Positions 25,693 to 37,528 of a stretch of DNA of 58,596 bases are shown one piece after another. The notes below the pieces were generated by a model, which saw nothing but the letters and a program-made list of their open reading frames with translations, did not search any database and was not told the origin of the DNA. The DNA is taken from assembly GCF_000375485.1 (NCBI RefSeq), contig NZ_AQXE01000013.1:41320-99915 (forward strand), given 5' to 3'. The position numbers and the translations under genes were made by a program. Position 1 is the stretch's first letter. Each line of letters begins with the position of its first letter. The stretch comes from Desulfovibrio oxyclinae DSM 11498 (lineage in GTDB: Bacteria > Desulfobacterota > Desulfovibrionia > Desulfovibrionales > Desulfovibrionaceae).

Positions 25693-26928
25693 TTAAGCGA
25701 TGTCCGTAAACCACTTGCGCATCCTGCCCAGAATGCGGTCGAACCCTGATTCGTCGCGGATCTTGAACGCCCGCTGACGCGGTCCGCTCTCTTCGCCCGC
25801 GCCGTGCATCAGAAGCCCGACTGCAGTGGCGTACTTGGGACTGTTGACTTCCTCAACGAGCCCGCCGATTCCGCTCGGATAGCCGATGCGGACCGGAAGG
25901 TCGAAAATCTGTTCGGCCAGCTCCTGCATGCCGTCGATGAGGCACGTGCCGCCCGTGAGCACCACGCCTGCGGCGATCATGTTCTTGTAGCCTGACTTGA
26001 TCAGCTCCTGATCCACGAGAGCGAGGACTTCCTCGCAGCGAGGCTCGCATATCTCGGCCAGCACGCGCTTGCTCATGGTACGGGATTCGCGTCCGCCCAC
26101 GCTGGGTACTTCGAGAATCTCGTCGGTGGTGACCAGATCGCTCATGGCGCAGCCGTGCCGGAGCTTGATCTTCTCGGCCGCTACCATGGGGGTGCGCAGG
26201 CCGTAGGCGATGTCGTTGGTGAGATTGTGGCCGCCAAGCGCCAGCACCGAGGTGTGCTTGATGCTGTCCTTGTTGAAGATGGCCAGATCGGTGGTCCCGC
26301 CGCCGATGTCCACCAGCGCCACGCCGATTTCCCGTTCTTCCGGGGAGAGCACGGCCTTGCTGGATGCCAGCGATTCGAGAACGATGTTGGAGACGTCCAG
26401 ACCCGAGCGGTTGCAGCTGCGGATGATGTTCTGAGCCGAGGTCACAGCGCCGGTGACAATGTGCACCTTCACTTCGAGCCGCACGCCCGCCATGCCCAGC
26501 GGATCGGCGATGCCGCGCTGGTCGTCCACGATGAATTCCTGCGGCAGGGTGTGCAGCACTTCCCGGTCCATGGGGATGGCGATGGCCTTGGCGGCTTCGA
26601 TGACACGGTCCACATCGCGCTGGGTGACTTCGCCACCCTTGACGGCGATGACTCCGTGGCTGTTGAAGCCCTGAATGTGACTGCCCGCGATGCCCGCGTA
26701 CACCGAGCGGATGTCGCAGCCCGCCATGAGCTCGGCCTCTTCGAGCGCCTTCTTGATGCACTGCACCGTCTTTTCGATGTTCACCACCACGCCACGGCGC
26801 AGTCCCGTGGAGGGAGCGGTGCCGATGCCGATGATGTCCACGCCGCCTTCCGGGGTGGCTTCCCCCACGACGACGCAGATTTTGGTGGTCCCGACATCAA
26901 GGCCGACGATCAGGTCGTTTCTGGCCAT
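25693..26928 (-). CDS. ftsA: Actin-like cell division protein FtsA
   Basis: A 411-residue actin-fold ATPase that tethers FtsZ to the membrane. The ATP-site motif GLDVGTTKICVVVGE opens the protein, VDIGGGTTDLAIF follows in the second half, and the 1C region lies between. The C terminus ends in a short basic amphipathic helix (GRMRKWFTDIA) that would bind the membrane. It follows ftsQ by 44 bases. Confidence 0.97.
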   Translation of the reverse strand: MARNDLIVGLDVGTTKICVVVGEATPEGGVDIIGIGTAPSTGLRRGVVVNIEKTVQCIKKALEEAELMAGCDIRSVYAGIAGSHIQGFNSHGVIAVKGGEVTQRDVDRVIEAAKAIAIPMDREVLHTLPQEFIVDDQRGIADPLGMAGVRLEVKVHIVTGAVTSAQNIIRSCNRSGLDVSNIVLESLASSKAVLSPEEREIGVALVDIGGGTTDLAIFNKDSIKHTSVLALGGHNLTNDIAYGLRTPMVAAEKIKLRHGCAMSDLVTTDEILEVPSVGGRESRTMSKRVLAEICEPRCEEVLALVDQELIKSGYKNMIAAGVVLTGGTCLIDGMQELAEQIFDLPVRIGYPSGIGGLVEEVNSPKYATAVGLLMHGAGEESGPRQRAFKIRDESGFDRILGRMRKWFTDIA

Positions 26929-26972
26929 GGAAATGTCTCCTTTCTTCCCTGTCTATTTATTGCGGCGCGGAG

Positions 26973-27800
26973 TTATCCGCGCAGTCTCACCCATACTTTG
27001 TCGCCGGTGGCCTGCACCGAGACGACCCTTGAAAACTCTCCGCGACGAGCGAGGTCGCGCCATGCGGTGTTGATGCGGGCCAGCTGGGTTTCCCAGCGGT
27101 CCATGTCCAGCACCACGTTCACCCCCACCGTGTCCAGCCGGGCCTCGATCTGGTGGCTCGGGAGCACCCGCACCCATGCCACCTGCGTCATGTCGAACGG
27201 GGCACGGCCCGATCCGACGAAATTCACGAATCCCTGAAGCGCTTCGCCGCCCTGCACGTTTTCGCCCATGCGAAGCATCGGCATGGAGGCATATTCTCCC
27301 GGTGCAGCCGGAGCGATGACGCGGCCTTCGGCGTCCGCGAAGCTCAGTTTTCCGTCTCGCACCGTCCAGAAGGCCGGCTCGCGTTCGGTCACGTTGACGA
27401 TAAGCCTGCCCGGAAGCTCGCGCCGCACCGTGGCCGATTCGATCCACGGGCTGTTGGAGATGAGCCGTTCCACTTCGGAAACGTTCAGGTCCACGCAGTT
27501 CTCGCCAAGCTCCACGTCGCCAAGCGCCATGAGGTCGCCGCGCGTCAGGTGTTGGTTGCCGCTTATGACCACTTCGCCAAGGCCGAAGTACGGGCTGGAG
27601 GTCACCCAGCGATACCCGTAGAGCAGTCCTGCGCCGAGAACGGCCAGACCGCCCAGCGCCATGAGGGTGAACAGCGTGTTGCGGACAAAGCGGAACGCGC
27701 CGATGCCGGAAGCGGGCTGGCGGCTGCGCTGCCTGCGGCGTTTGTTGACCGTTTTGCCGCCCAGTCTGGGGCGATTCTTGCCGAGCGTGATGGTGCTCAT
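26973..27800 (-). CDS. ftsQ: Cell division protein FtsQ
   Basis: A 275-residue bitopic protein: a basic cytoplasmic tail (about 1-35), one membrane segment (about 40-62), a POTRA domain (VVISGNQHLTRGDLMALG) and the FtsQ beta domain. It joins the FtsB/FtsL subcomplex of the divisome. The start overlaps the murB stop by ATGA. The N-terminal tail is unusually rich in Arg and Lys. Confidence 0.93.
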   Translation of the reverse strand: MSTITLGKNRPRLGGKTVNKRRRQRSRQPASGIGAFRFVRNTLFTLMALGGLAVLGAGLLYGYRWVTSSPYFGLGEVVISGNQHLTRGDLMALGDVELGENCVDLNVSEVERLISNSPWIESATVRRELPGRLIVNVTEREPAFWTVRDGKLSFADAEGRVIAPAAPGEYASMPMLRMGENVQGGEALQGFVNFVGSGRAPFDMTQVAWVRVLPSHQIEARLDTVGVNVVLDMDRWETQLARINTAWRDLARRGEFSRVVSVQATGDKVWVRLRG

Positions 27801-28675
27801 ATGATGATGACCTCCGTTTCCAGCTTCACATCGAATCGCTTCGCCACTTCCTCGCGGGCCGCCTCGATGAGTTCGACGGCTTCGCGTGCGGTGCCTTCAC
27901 CCGTGTTCTCAAGAAAATTCGCGTGCATGGGCGAAAAACGGCAACCGCCGTGCTCCCGCCCCTTGAAACCGGCCTGATCCAGCAGTCTGCCAGCGCTGTC
28001 GCCCACGGGGTTCTTGAACACGCATCCGGCGGTCCAGGCGGCAATGGGCTGTCCGGCCTTTTTCCTGTCCATGGTTTCCTTCATGGCGGCCTTGACCTTT
28101 TCCGGCGTGGACTCCGAGAGCGCGAACTCCACTTCATGGATCATGTAGCGGCTGATGCGTCCCGGGTCGAAGCTGCGGTAGCCCCATGCACATTCGGCGG
28201 CGTCGATCCATTCGAGCCCTTCAGTGGGCGTCCAGACACGCACCCGGCGCACCACCTGCGACATCTCGGTGCCGTAAGATCCTGCGTTCATGGCAACCGC
28301 GCCGCCGACGGTTCCGGGAATTCCCGAAAGACCTTCCATGCCGGAGAGTCCGGACTTGAAGGCCCAGCCGAGCAGGGCGGGCAGATGCAGTCCCGCTCCG
28401 GCGCGAAAGATGACCTGATCGCCGTCCTGTCCCACCTGTTCGGGCGTGGCCGGGGACTGAATGCGCACAAGGGCCAGATCGGAGACATCCCCGGCGGCGA
28501 GCAGGTTGCTTCCCTTGCCGATGACGAAGGGCCGCACGGTCTCCCGCAAAAGGAAGTCCGAGAGTTCGTCGAAATCGGTCTCGCCGCGCACGGTGAGTTC
28601 ACATGCGGCCTCGCCGCCCATTCTCAGGGTGGTGAGGTCGCTCAGGGAGATATGCCGCCGAATGCCCAGTGCCAT
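27797..28675 (-). CDS. murB: UDP-N-acetylenolpyruvoylglucosamine reductase MurB
   Basis: A 292-residue FAD enzyme reducing UDP-GlcNAc-enolpyruvate to UDP-MurNAc. Type II-like features: the FAD segment VIGKGSNLLA, the GLSGIPGTVGGAVAMNAGSYG loop, and a catalytic Ser in AGCVFKNPVGDSAGRLLDQAG. It lies between murC and ftsQ with a 2-base gap to the murC stop. No ddl gene lies between murB and ftsQ, unlike in E. coli. Confidence 0.96.
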   Translation of the reverse strand: MALGIRRHISLSDLTTLRMGGEAACELTVRGETDFDELSDFLLRETVRPFVIGKGSNLLAAGDVSDLALVRIQSPATPEQVGQDGDQVIFRAGAGLHLPALLGWAFKSGLSGMEGLSGIPGTVGGAVAMNAGSYGTEMSQVVRRVRVWTPTEGLEWIDAAECAWGYRSFDPGRISRYMIHEVEFALSESTPEKVKAAMKETMDRKKAGQPIAAWTAGCVFKNPVGDSAGRLLDQAGFKGREHGGCRFSPMHANFLENTGEGTAREAVELIEAAREEVAKRFDVKLETEVIII

Positions 28676-28677
28676 GG

Positions 28678-30108
<1,431 letters not shown>

Positions 30109-30120
30109 GTCGTCTCCCGA

Positions 30121-31203
30121 TTATCTGCGGCTTGAGGCGATCGCCTCAAGTCCGTCCACGATGTCCGACGCCGCGTCCGGCTTTGCGAACCCGGCGGCGT
30201 TGCGGCCCATTTCGGCCAGTCGTCCGGAGTCGAACATCGATTCCATGTTGTGTTTCAGCCAGCCCTGTTCCAGTTCGGGCTGGGGGACCACCACGCTGCC
30301 GCCCGCGGCTTCAATGGCACGGGCGTTGGCGGTCTGGTGGTCGTGTGTCGCGTACGGGAAGGGCACCAGCGCCGAGGGTTTGCCCGCAGCTGCCAGTTCG
30401 AAGACCGTGGACGCTCCGGCCCGTGCCAGAACCATATCGGCGTGGCGGTAAGCCTCGGTCATGTCTTCGATGAATCCCTTCACGCTCTGTGGATCGGCCC
30501 CGGCTTTCGCATAGGCCTCGCGCACGCGTTCCTCATCCTGCCGTCCCGCCTGATGTGTCAGGGTAATGCCCGCTTTCAGCAGGGCGGGAAGCGCCGCGAC
30601 AACGGCGTCGTTCAGGGGTTTTGCTCCCTGACTGCCGCCGAGGACCAGCAGATGCCGTCCCGGGCGCTCGGCGTCGTCCTCGCGTGCTTTGAAAATCGTT
30701 TCGCGGACCGGGTTGCCGGTCAGCCGCGTCTTGGTGGCGGGGAACATGCCCGCCTTGTCCTCGAAAGACAGGAAAACCCGCTTCACCAAGCGGCCCAGCG
30801 CGCGGTTGGTCACACCCGGATAGCTGTTCTGCTCGTGCACGGCGGACGGGATGCGCAGGAGCCATGCCGCCAGTACCGGGCAGAATCCGGCGTAGCCGCC
30901 GAAACCGATGACCGCTTCGGGCCGGAAGCGGCGCAGTTCGCCCATGGCGCGGGTCAAGCCCTTTCCAAGCCAGCCGATGCCGCCGAGGATGCCTTTTACG
31001 CCGCGTCCCATGACGCCTTTGGCGGGCAGCTCCCGGAATTCGATGTCGGCCTTCTTCGCCAGTTCCCGCTCTGGGCCGGAGCCGCCGAGGAACAGCACGG
31101 AGCAGGAGGGATTGCGGCGTCTGGCTTCATGCGCCACGGCAAGCGCGGGAAAGATGTGGCCGCCGGTGCCGCCGGTGGTGATCACGAGCCGGGAGAGCGT
31201 CAT
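30121..31203 (-). CDS. murG: Undecaprenyl-PP-MurNAc-pentapeptide GlcNAc transferase MurG
   Basis: A 360-residue GT-B glycosyltransferase that makes lipid II at the inner face of the membrane. Motifs are TTGGTGGHIFPALA near the N terminus, HEQNSYPGVTNR, and the UDP-binding ARAGASTVFELAAAGKPS region. The open frame runs far upstream through ftsW, but the real start is the ATG at 31203, overlapping the ftsW stop by ATGA. Confidence 0.96.
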   Translation of the reverse strand: MTLSRLVITTGGTGGHIFPALAVAHEARRRNPSCSVLFLGGSGPERELAKKADIEFRELPAKGVMGRGVKGILGGIGWLGKGLTRAMGELRRFRPEAVIGFGGYAGFCPVLAAWLLRIPSAVHEQNSYPGVTNRALGRLVKRVFLSFEDKAGMFPATKTRLTGNPVRETIFKAREDDAERPGRHLLVLGGSQGAKPLNDAVVAALPALLKAGITLTHQAGRQDEERVREAYAKAGADPQSVKGFIEDMTEAYRHADMVLARAGASTVFELAAAGKPSALVPFPYATHDHQTANARAIEAAGGSVVVPQPELEQGWLKHNMESMFDSGRLAEMGRNAAGFAKPDAASDIVDGLEAIASSRR

Positions 31204-32327
31204 TTGGAAGCCTCCCGTGAAATATTGAGCAGCATTCCCGCGCACAGCAGGGAGGCGAGCATGCTGGAACCGCCGTAGCTTATGAAGGGCATGGCCACGC
31301 CCTTGGGCGGCACGGTTCCGAGCACCACGGCAAGATTGAGCACGAAGCCGAGCGCGAGAATCAGGGTCATGCCGAACGCCGTGAAGCGGTCCTGAAGGTC
31401 TTCCTGCCTGAGCGATACGCGGAAGGCGCGGAACAGGAAGAAGCCAACCAGTATGAAGAACAGGCTCAGGCCGATGAAACCGAGCTCCTCGCCGGCCACG
31501 GCCATGATGAAGTCGTTGTGCGCTTCGGGCAGGAAGAACAGTTTCTGCTTTCCAGCGCCGAGTCCCTGACCGGTCAGCCCGCCGGAGCCGAAGGCATAGA
31601 GCGACTGCACGAGCTGGTACCCCTCGTTCTGTGCGCTGGCGAACGGGTCGAGGAATGCGGTCCAGCGTTTGAGGCGGTAGGGGGAAGAGGCGATGAGCTG
31701 CCATCCCGCGAACGCGCCGAAGGCACCGGCCATAACCAGATAGCTCAAGCGGGTACCGCCTACCATGCACATGAAGAACAGGATGGCCGCAAGGAATACC
31801 GCGCCGCCGAAGTCCGGCTGCGTCATGAGCAGCAGGCAGAACAGGCCGGTGACCACGAACGGCGGCAGGAAACCGATGGAGAAATGCTTCACCTTGTCCT
31901 GCTTCTTGGCGAAGAAGTAGGCGAGGTAGATCACCAGCGCGGGCTTGGCGAATTCCATGGGCTGAATGTTGATCGGCCCCATGGAGAGCCAGCGGGATGC
32001 GCCGCCCGCGCTCACGCCAAGCGGGGTCAGGCCGCACAGCACCAGCAGCACCGCCACGGTGAACACCCAGAAATAGGTCAGGCCGTAAATCATCCTGCGG
32101 GGGATACGGCTTGCGGCGTACATGGCGACGAGGCCGCCCGCCGCGAACATCGCCTGCTTCTTGAAATAGAAGTACTTGTCCGCATGAAAACGCTCGGCCA
32201 TGATGCCGCTGGAAGACAGCACCATGATCAGCCCGAAGCCCACGAGCAACATGACCGAGGTCAGCAACCAGCGGTCCATGTCCCCGTTGTTGGGGGCGGG
32301 TTTGCGAGCGTTCAGCTTGCGGTTCAT
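31200..32327 (-). CDS. ftsW: Septal peptidoglycan glycosyltransferase FtsW (SEDS)
   Basis: A 375-residue multi-pass membrane protein (about ten segments) of the SEDS family, which polymerises glycan at the septum with FtsI. The SEDS regions GASRWLSMGPINIQPMEFAK and SAQNEGYQLVQSLYAFGSGG are present, the latter around the active-site loop. The ATG directly abuts the murD stop. Confidence 0.96.
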   Translation of the reverse strand: MNRKLNARKPAPNNGDMDRWLLTSVMLLVGFGLIMVLSSSGIMAERFHADKYFYFKKQAMFAAGGLVAMYAASRIPRRMIYGLTYFWVFTVAVLLVLCGLTPLGVSAGGASRWLSMGPINIQPMEFAKPALVIYLAYFFAKKQDKVKHFSIGFLPPFVVTGLFCLLLMTQPDFGGAVFLAAILFFMCMVGGTRLSYLVMAGAFGAFAGWQLIASSPYRLKRWTAFLDPFASAQNEGYQLVQSLYAFGSGGLTGQGLGAGKQKLFFLPEAHNDFIMAVAGEELGFIGLSLFFILVGFFLFRAFRVSLRQEDLQDRFTAFGMTLILALGFVLNLAVVLGTVPPKGVAMPFISYGGSSMLASLLCAGMLLNISREASK

Positions 32328-33611
32328 CTAGTCCTCCAGCTCCTCGAAGATGCGGCGGAAGTCCTCTCCGCGCGCCTTGTAGTCTGCGTACTGGTCAAAG
32401 CTCGACGTGCCGGGCGAGAGCAGTATCACGTCACCGCGGGATGCGGCGGAATACTGGCGCTTCACGGCCTTCTCCATCGTCTTGTCCCACGTCACGTTGA
32501 AGTAGCGGGACAGGGGCTTTTCAAACACGTCGCGCGAGCCGCCGAACAGGCCCACGCGGATCACGCGTCCTTCCAGCGCTTTCAGCAGGGCGTCCATGTC
32601 GCCGCCCTTGTAAACGCCGCCCATGAGCAGGCGCACCGGGCGTTTGCGAAAGGTTTTTACCGCCGCAGCCACGGCCTCGAAGGTGGTGGCCTTGGTGTCG
32701 TTGACGAAGGTCACGCCGCCCTTTTCCCCCACGGTTTCGATGCGGTGGGGCTGGGCCGGAAACTCCCTGACGGCCTTGGTGGCCTGTTCCATGCTTACGC
32801 CGAAGTGTTTCACGGCCTGCCAAGCGGCTTCGGCATTGGCGCAGTTGTGCTCGCCCGGCAGCGTCGGGGACTGGAACCGTTCTGTGCATTGAGACCAGAC
32901 GATCTGTGCCTCGGTGAACTCGCGGTCCGCGAGCAGTTGGCGCAGGGAGTCGCCCAGCACTGCAACGTCGCCGGAAGTCTGGTTGGCGAACAGCCGCAGC
33001 TTGGCGTCGAGGTACTCTTCCATGCTCTCGTGCCAGTCCAGATGGTTGCCGGAGAAGTTGAGCATGATGGCGGCGGCGGGGCGAAAGTCGCGGCAGTGCA
33101 TGAGCTGAAAGCTGGAAATCTCCAATACCAGGGCATCCGCCTTGCCGTCTTCGAGCAGAAATTCCGTAAGCGGGGTGCCGAGGTTGCCGCCGGCAAAGAC
33201 CGTTTTTCCTGCCGCTTCAAGCATGGCCTTGCACAGAAGCGTGGTGGTGGTCTTGCCGTTGGTCCCGGTCACCGCCAGCACGGGGATGTCGGTATTGGCG
33301 TAGCCCAGCTCCATCTCCGCGATGATGCGTTCAGCCGGGACAGCGGCCATGGCCTCGATCTTCCGCACGTCCGCGCCCGGAGAGGGGACCACGAGATCCG
33401 CTCCTTCGAACATCTCAGGGGTGTGCGGGCCGAGGATGATGTCCACGCCGTCGAGTCCTTCCGCGGAAAGATCGAGGTCTTCGCGGCGATCCAGCAGGCT
33501 GACCCGCGCTCCATGTGCTGCCAGAAAGCGCGCCGCGGCCAGACCGGAACGCTGTGCGCCCACGACCACGGCCCGGATGCCTTCAAGTTGTGTGAGGTCG
33601 ATCTTCGTCAT
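32328..33611 (-). CDS. murD: UDP-MurNAc-L-Ala-D-Glu ligase MurD
   Basis: A 427-residue Mur ligase adding D-glutamate. The N-terminal Rossmann VVVGAQRSGLAAARFLA, the P-loop TGTNGKTTTTLLCKAM and the NFSGNHLDWH segment identify it. It starts 3 bases after the mraY stop and abuts ftsW. There is no sign of truncation. Confidence 0.96.
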   Translation of the reverse strand: MTKIDLTQLEGIRAVVVGAQRSGLAAARFLAAHGARVSLLDRREDLDLSAEGLDGVDIILGPHTPEMFEGADLVVPSPGADVRKIEAMAAVPAERIIAEMELGYANTDIPVLAVTGTNGKTTTTLLCKAMLEAAGKTVFAGGNLGTPLTEFLLEDGKADALVLEISSFQLMHCRDFRPAAAIMLNFSGNHLDWHESMEEYLDAKLRLFANQTSGDVAVLGDSLRQLLADREFTEAQIVWSQCTERFQSPTLPGEHNCANAEAAWQAVKHFGVSMEQATKAVREFPAQPHRIETVGEKGGVTFVNDTKATTFEAVAAAVKTFRKRPVRLLMGGVYKGGDMDALLKALEGRVIRVGLFGGSRDVFEKPLSRYFNVTWDKTMEKAVKRQYSAASRGDVILLSPGTSSFDQYADYKARGEDFRRIFEELED

Positions 33612-33614
33612 GGC

Positions 33615-34691
33615 CTACCTCAGCTTGAGTGTGGACAGCGCGGTGAGCGCCATCAGTATGGAGAAGATCCAGAACCGGATGATGATCTTGGATTCCGGAA
33701 TCCCCTTGAGTTCGAAATGGTGGTGCAGGGGGGCCATGCGGAAGATCCGCTTGCCGCCCGTCATCTTGAAGTAGCCCACCTGCAGGATGACCGAGAGGGT
33801 CTCGAAGACGAAGACACCGCCGACGATGATCAGCAGCAGTTCCTGCTTGGCGAGGACCGCCACGAAGCCCAGCGCGCCGCCAAGGGCCAGCGAACCCACG
33901 TCGCCCATAAATACTTGCGCGGGATAGGCGTTGAACCAGAGGAAGCCGAGTCCGGCTCCCACCATGGCGCCGCAGAAGACCGTCACCTCGCCGATGCCTG
34001 GCAGCAGCGGGACGGAGAGGTATTCCGCAAAGGCGGCGTGGCCGGAGATGTAGACGAAGATGGCGAAGCAGGCCATGGCTACCACCATGGGGCCGATGGC
34101 GAGCCCGTCCAGACCGTCCGTGAGGTTCACCGCGTTGCTCGCGCCCACCATGACCACCACGGCAAAGGGCAGGTAGAACCAGCCCAGATCCGGGGTGATG
34201 TCCTTGAAGAAGGGCACCGCCAGTTTGGTGGAGTAGGTGGGTTCGTGGATGAGGACGGCGATGGCCGCGCCCGCCACGAGCAGCTGGCCGAGAAATTTCG
34301 CCTTGGCGGAGAGGCCGAGGTTCCGTTTCTTGACCACCTTGATGTAGTCATCTGCGAAGCCCACCGCGCCGAAGCCGGTGAAGACCAGCAGTGCCAGCCA
34401 TACGTAGTGGTTGGTGAGGTCCGCCCAGAACAGGGTGCTGACGAGCACGCTGAAGATGATCATGACGCCACCCATGGTCGGGGTGCCCTGCTTGCACTTG
34501 TGGGCCGCCACCTCGCTCTGGATGGACTGGCCGCACTTGATGCGCTGCAGCCAGCGGATCATCATGGGACCGAATACTATGGAAATGATCAGCGCGGTGA
34601 GCAGCGCCCAGACCGAACGGAAGGTGATGTACCGGAAGACGTTGAAAACGCCGATTTCCGTGCTGAGCGGGTAGAGCAGGTTGAAAATCAT
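33615..34691 (-). CDS. mraY: Phospho-MurNAc-pentapeptide transferase MraY
   Basis: A 358-residue integral membrane enzyme that transfers phospho-MurNAc-pentapeptide to undecaprenyl phosphate, giving lipid I. Motifs: the GTPTMGG loop, the FADDYIKV Asp-Asp pair, [13 protein letters not shown], and the final [12 protein letters not shown]is cluster. The ATG at 34691 has GGAG upstream; longer in-frame sequence is antisense-like. It overlaps murF by ATGA. Confidence 0.97.
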   Translation of the reverse strand: MIFNLLYPLSTEIGVFNVFRYITFRSVWALLTALIISIVFGPMMIRWLQRIKCGQSIQSEVAAHKCKQGTPTMGGVMIIFSVLVSTLFWADLTNHYVWLALLVFTGFGAVGFADDYIKVVKKRNLGLSAKAKFLGQLLVAGAAIAVLIHEPTYSTKLAVPFFKDITPDLGWFYLPFAVVVMVGASNAVNLTDGLDGLAIGPMVVAMACFAIFVYISGHAAFAEYLSVPLLPGIGEVTVFCGAMVGAGLGFLWFNAYPAQVFMGDVGSLALGGALGFVAVLAKQELLLIIVGGVFVFETLSVILQVGYFKMTGGKRIFRMAPLHHHFELKGIPESKIIIRFWIFSILMALTALSTLKLR

Positions 34692-36052
34692 GCCGCGTCT
34701 CCTTCCAGTTTGGCCGCGAGGGCGCGGGAAAAGTCTTCCATGTTCATGGATCGGGAACCCTTGAAGAGCACCACCGCGTCCGTGAGGCCAAGGGTATTCC
34801 ACTGCGAGATAAAGCCCTCGGTATCATCAATGTCCGAGAGGCCGGCAAAGCCGCGCTTTACGTCGGCGGCGTGCTCGCCGCGCCAGAACACGGCGGCGGG
34901 AGTGGTCTCGGCGATGAGCCGTCCGAGTTCTTCGTGTGCCGCGTTTGCGCCGGGACCGAGTTCACGCATGTCGCCGAGCACCAGCACGAGGGGGCGATCC
35001 GCAGCAATGCAGCGGGCTGTCTCGATGGAGCGGCGCATGGACAAGGGGTTCGCGTTGTAGGTGTCGTCGATGAGGGTGAAGCAGCCCGCCTGACGGGTGC
35101 AGAAGCGCTGCGCATCGGCCTTGAAATGCTGCGCCGCCCAGACCACGTCTTCGGCCGGGACGTCCAGTGCGTGACATGCAGCGGCCACCGCCGCGAGGTT
35201 TTCCGCGATGTGGTCACCGCAGACCGGGGCCTGAAATTCGTGCTCCTCCTCGGGCGTGGTGAGCCGGAAACGGCCTTCGCCTTCCGGCCCCGCGCCGAGG
35301 AAACAGCAGGTGAAGCCGGTCTTGCCCGCCAGCGTGGAGAAGCTTGTGGGGGACGGGATGATCTTCTGCGCGGCTTCCCAGAGTTCGAAATAATCATTGC
35401 TGACGATGGCTTCACCGCCGTCACGCAGGTATTTGAGCAGTGCGGCCTTGGCCTGTGCCACCCCGGAAATATCTCCGAGGCCTTCAAGGTGCGCGGGGCC
35501 GATGTTGGCGATGACCGCAACGTCGGGGCGCGCGACCATGCCCAGCTCGTCCATGTCTCCGGTGTGGCTGATGCCAAGTTCCATGATCCACAGGTCCTCG
35601 TCGCAGGAGGCGCGCAGCATGGAGAGCGGCAGGCCGATCTGGTTGTTGAGGTTGCGGTAGTTCTTGGCGACCCGGTAGCGGTTCGAGCAGGCCAGCGCGA
35701 GCAGCTCCTTGATGGTGGTCTTGCCTGCGGAGCCGGTGACGGCCACGAGTTTGGCCTCGCACTTCTCGCGCCAGCACGCGGCGATTCTGCCCAGGGCGTT
35801 CACGGTGTCGCGAACCATGAAAACCGGGGTATCGCGCAGTTCCAGCATGCGGGAGGCGATCACGGCGCAGGCACCGGCTTCCGCGGCCTTGGCCGCGAAT
35901 TCGTGTCCGTCGAAGTGCTCGCCATCAATGCAGACGAACAGGTCGCCCTTCTGCACGGTGCGGGAGTCGGTGCACACGCCGGTCACGGGAGTGTCGGTCA
36001 CGTCGGCGCCGATGCCGAGGCACTGTTCTATGTCGGCAAGGGTCAGTCTCAC
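34688..36052 (-). CDS. murF: UDP-MurNAc-tripeptide-D-Ala-D-Ala ligase MurF
   Basis: A 454-residue Mur ligase adding D-Ala-D-Ala. N-terminal substrate domain ([26 protein letters not shown]), P-loop [14 protein letters not shown], and the [12 protein letters not shown] motif of MurF near residue 320. It overlaps murE and mraY by ATGA at both ends. Confidence 0.96.
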   Translation of the reverse strand: MRLTLADIEQCLGIGADVTDTPVTGVCTDSRTVQKGDLFVCIDGEHFDGHEFAAKAAEAGACAVIASRMLELRDTPVFMVRDTVNALGRIAACWREKCEAKLVAVTGSAGKTTIKELLALACSNRYRVAKNYRNLNNQIGLPLSMLRASCDEDLWIMELGISHTGDMDELGMVARPDVAVIANIGPAHLEGLGDISGVAQAKAALLKYLRDGGEAIVSNDYFELWEAAQKIIPSPTSFSTLAGKTGFTCCFLGAGPEGEGRFRLTTPEEEHEFQAPVCGDHIAENLAAVAAACHALDVPAEDVVWAAQHFKADAQRFCTRQAGCFTLIDDTYNANPLSMRRSIETARCIAADRPLVLVLGDMRELGPGANAAHEELGRLIAETTPAAVFWRGEHAADVKRGFAGLSDIDDTEGFISQWNTLGLTDAVVLFKGSRSMNMEDFSRALAAKLEGDAA

Positions 36053-37503
36053 TGCTTCGCCTCCGCTATGGCGGCCATGACCGCGCGGCTGTCGTGATAG
36101 TCGATGCGCTCGGTGCCGATTTCCTGATAGCTCTCGTGGCCCTTGCCCGCGATGAGCAGCACGTCGCCGTCGCGCATTTCGAGAATGGCCTTGCGGATGC
36201 CTTCGGTGCGGTCCGCCTCGCGAATCACGTGCGGGCAGCCTTCAAGGCCGGGCTCGGCGTCGCGCATGATGGCTTCGGGGTCTTCGGTACGCGGGTTGTC
36301 GGATGTCAGCACGGCAACGTCGGCGAACCGGGCCACGGCTTCCGCCATGAGCGGACGCTTGGTCCTGTCGCGGTCGCCGCCGCAGCCGAAAACCGTGATC
36401 AGGCGGCTGAAATCAAGCGCCTTGAGGGTCTTCTGCACGTTCATGAGAGCGTCGGGCGTATGGGCGTAGTCGATGAATATGTCGAGGTTCAGTTCGTTTT
36501 CCACGCGTTCCAGCCGTCCGGGGACTCCCTTGAACTCGTCGAGCTTGCGGAAGTCTTTGCAGCCGAGGCCGAGGCAGATGCCCACAGCCTGCGCCGCCAG
36601 CAGGTTCAGCGCGTTGTGTTCGCCAACGAGGGGAGAGCGGATCTCCCAGCTCTTGCCCTTCCACGAGCATTCGAGCACCAGTCCCTTGACCGTGCTCTCC
36701 TTGATGCGACCGCACAGGCTGGGGATGTCCTGCACGGGTTCGCCGAGACCGTAGCCCACGACGTTCTCGCACATGCCCAACAGGCGGCGCCCGTAATGGT
36801 CATCGTGGTTGATGACGCAGCATTTGCCCTCGGCCGGATACTCCGTGAAAAGCTTTGCCTTGGACTCGAAGTAGCGTTCCATGCTGCCGTGGTAGTCCAG
36901 ATGGTCCTGCGTGAGGTTGGTGAACACGGCAACGTCGAAGTCGATGCCAGCCACGCGCTTCTGTTCAAGAGCGTGGGAGGATACTTCCATGACCACGGCG
37001 TCCACGTCGGCCTGACCCATGTTGGCCATGAGTTCGTGAATGGCCCAGCAGTCGGGCGTGGTAAGCTTGGCGTCAACGGAGAATCCGGGCCAGCGGTAGG
37101 AGACCGTGCCGAGCACGCCGGGGATGAGTCCGGACGCGGACAGCAGGTGTTCCACGATGTAGCTGGTGGTGGTCTTGCCGTTGGTGCCGGTGATGCCCAC
37201 GGTCTTCATCTGGATATCGTTGGTGCCGAACGCTTCCGCCGCCAGTTCGCCGAGGGCGTCGGCGGTGTCGGGGACGTAGCAGACGGCGGCCTTGTCTTCC
37301 ACTTCGGGGCCGATGACGTCGCGATCGGCTTCTGCCGCCACGATGCAGCTTGCGCCGTTGTAAAGGGCCATGGGTATGAAATCGATGCCGCGCACGGTGG
37401 TGCCGGGCATGGCGACGAAGCAGTCCCCTTCCTTGACATTGCGGGAGTCGGTATGCACGGGCAGGCCCTTTCGGACCAGCTTGGCCAGCTGTGCGAAATT
37501 CAT
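36049..37503 (-). CDS. murE: UDP-MurNAc-dipeptide-meso-diaminopimelate ligase MurE
   Basis: A 484-residue Mur ligase. The P-loop GTNGKTTTSYIVEHLL and the DNPRTE motif near residue 400 show that meso-diaminopimelate, not lysine, is the substrate, as expected for a Gram-negative bacterium. N-terminal DSRNVKEGDCFVAMPG matches the UMAG-binding domain. I chose the ATG at 37503; ATG codons at 37554 and 37557 overlap ftsI and add a run of Phe/Ser not typical of MurE. A ribosome binding site GGAG lies about 12 bases upstream. Confidence 0.95.
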   Translation of the reverse strand: MNFAQLAKLVRKGLPVHTDSRNVKEGDCFVAMPGTTVRGIDFIPMALYNGASCIVAAEADRDVIGPEVEDKAAVCYVPDTADALGELAAEAFGTNDIQMKTVGITGTNGKTTTSYIVEHLLSASGLIPGVLGTVSYRWPGFSVDAKLTTPDCWAIHELMANMGQADVDAVVMEVSSHALEQKRVAGIDFDVAVFTNLTQDHLDYHGSMERYFESKAKLFTEYPAEGKCCVINHDDHYGRRLLGMCENVVGYGLGEPVQDIPSLCGRIKESTVKGLVLECSWKGKSWEIRSPLVGEHNALNLLAAQAVGICLGLGCKDFRKLDEFKGVPGRLERVENELNLDIFIDYAHTPDALMNVQKTLKALDFSRLITVFGCGGDRDRTKRPLMAEAVARFADVAVLTSDNPRTEDPEAIMRDAEPGLEGCPHVIREADRTEGIRKAILEMRDGDVLLIAGKGHESYQEIGTERIDYHDSRAVMAAIAEAKQ

Positions 37504-37528
37504 GAGGCCGGTTCGCTCCTTGGCGAGT

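Noticed and set aside
30121..32037. Apparent 638-residue protein containing MurG
   Set aside because: The extra N-terminal half is an out-of-frame translation of ftsW; the real murG start is the ATG at 31203 overlapping the ftsW stop.
31518..35060. Very long plus-strand open frame (about 1180 codons) opposite ftsW, murD, mraY and murF
   Set aside because: GC-rich antisense shadow of four clear dcw genes; low-complexity His/Gln/Glu-rich translation without any domain.
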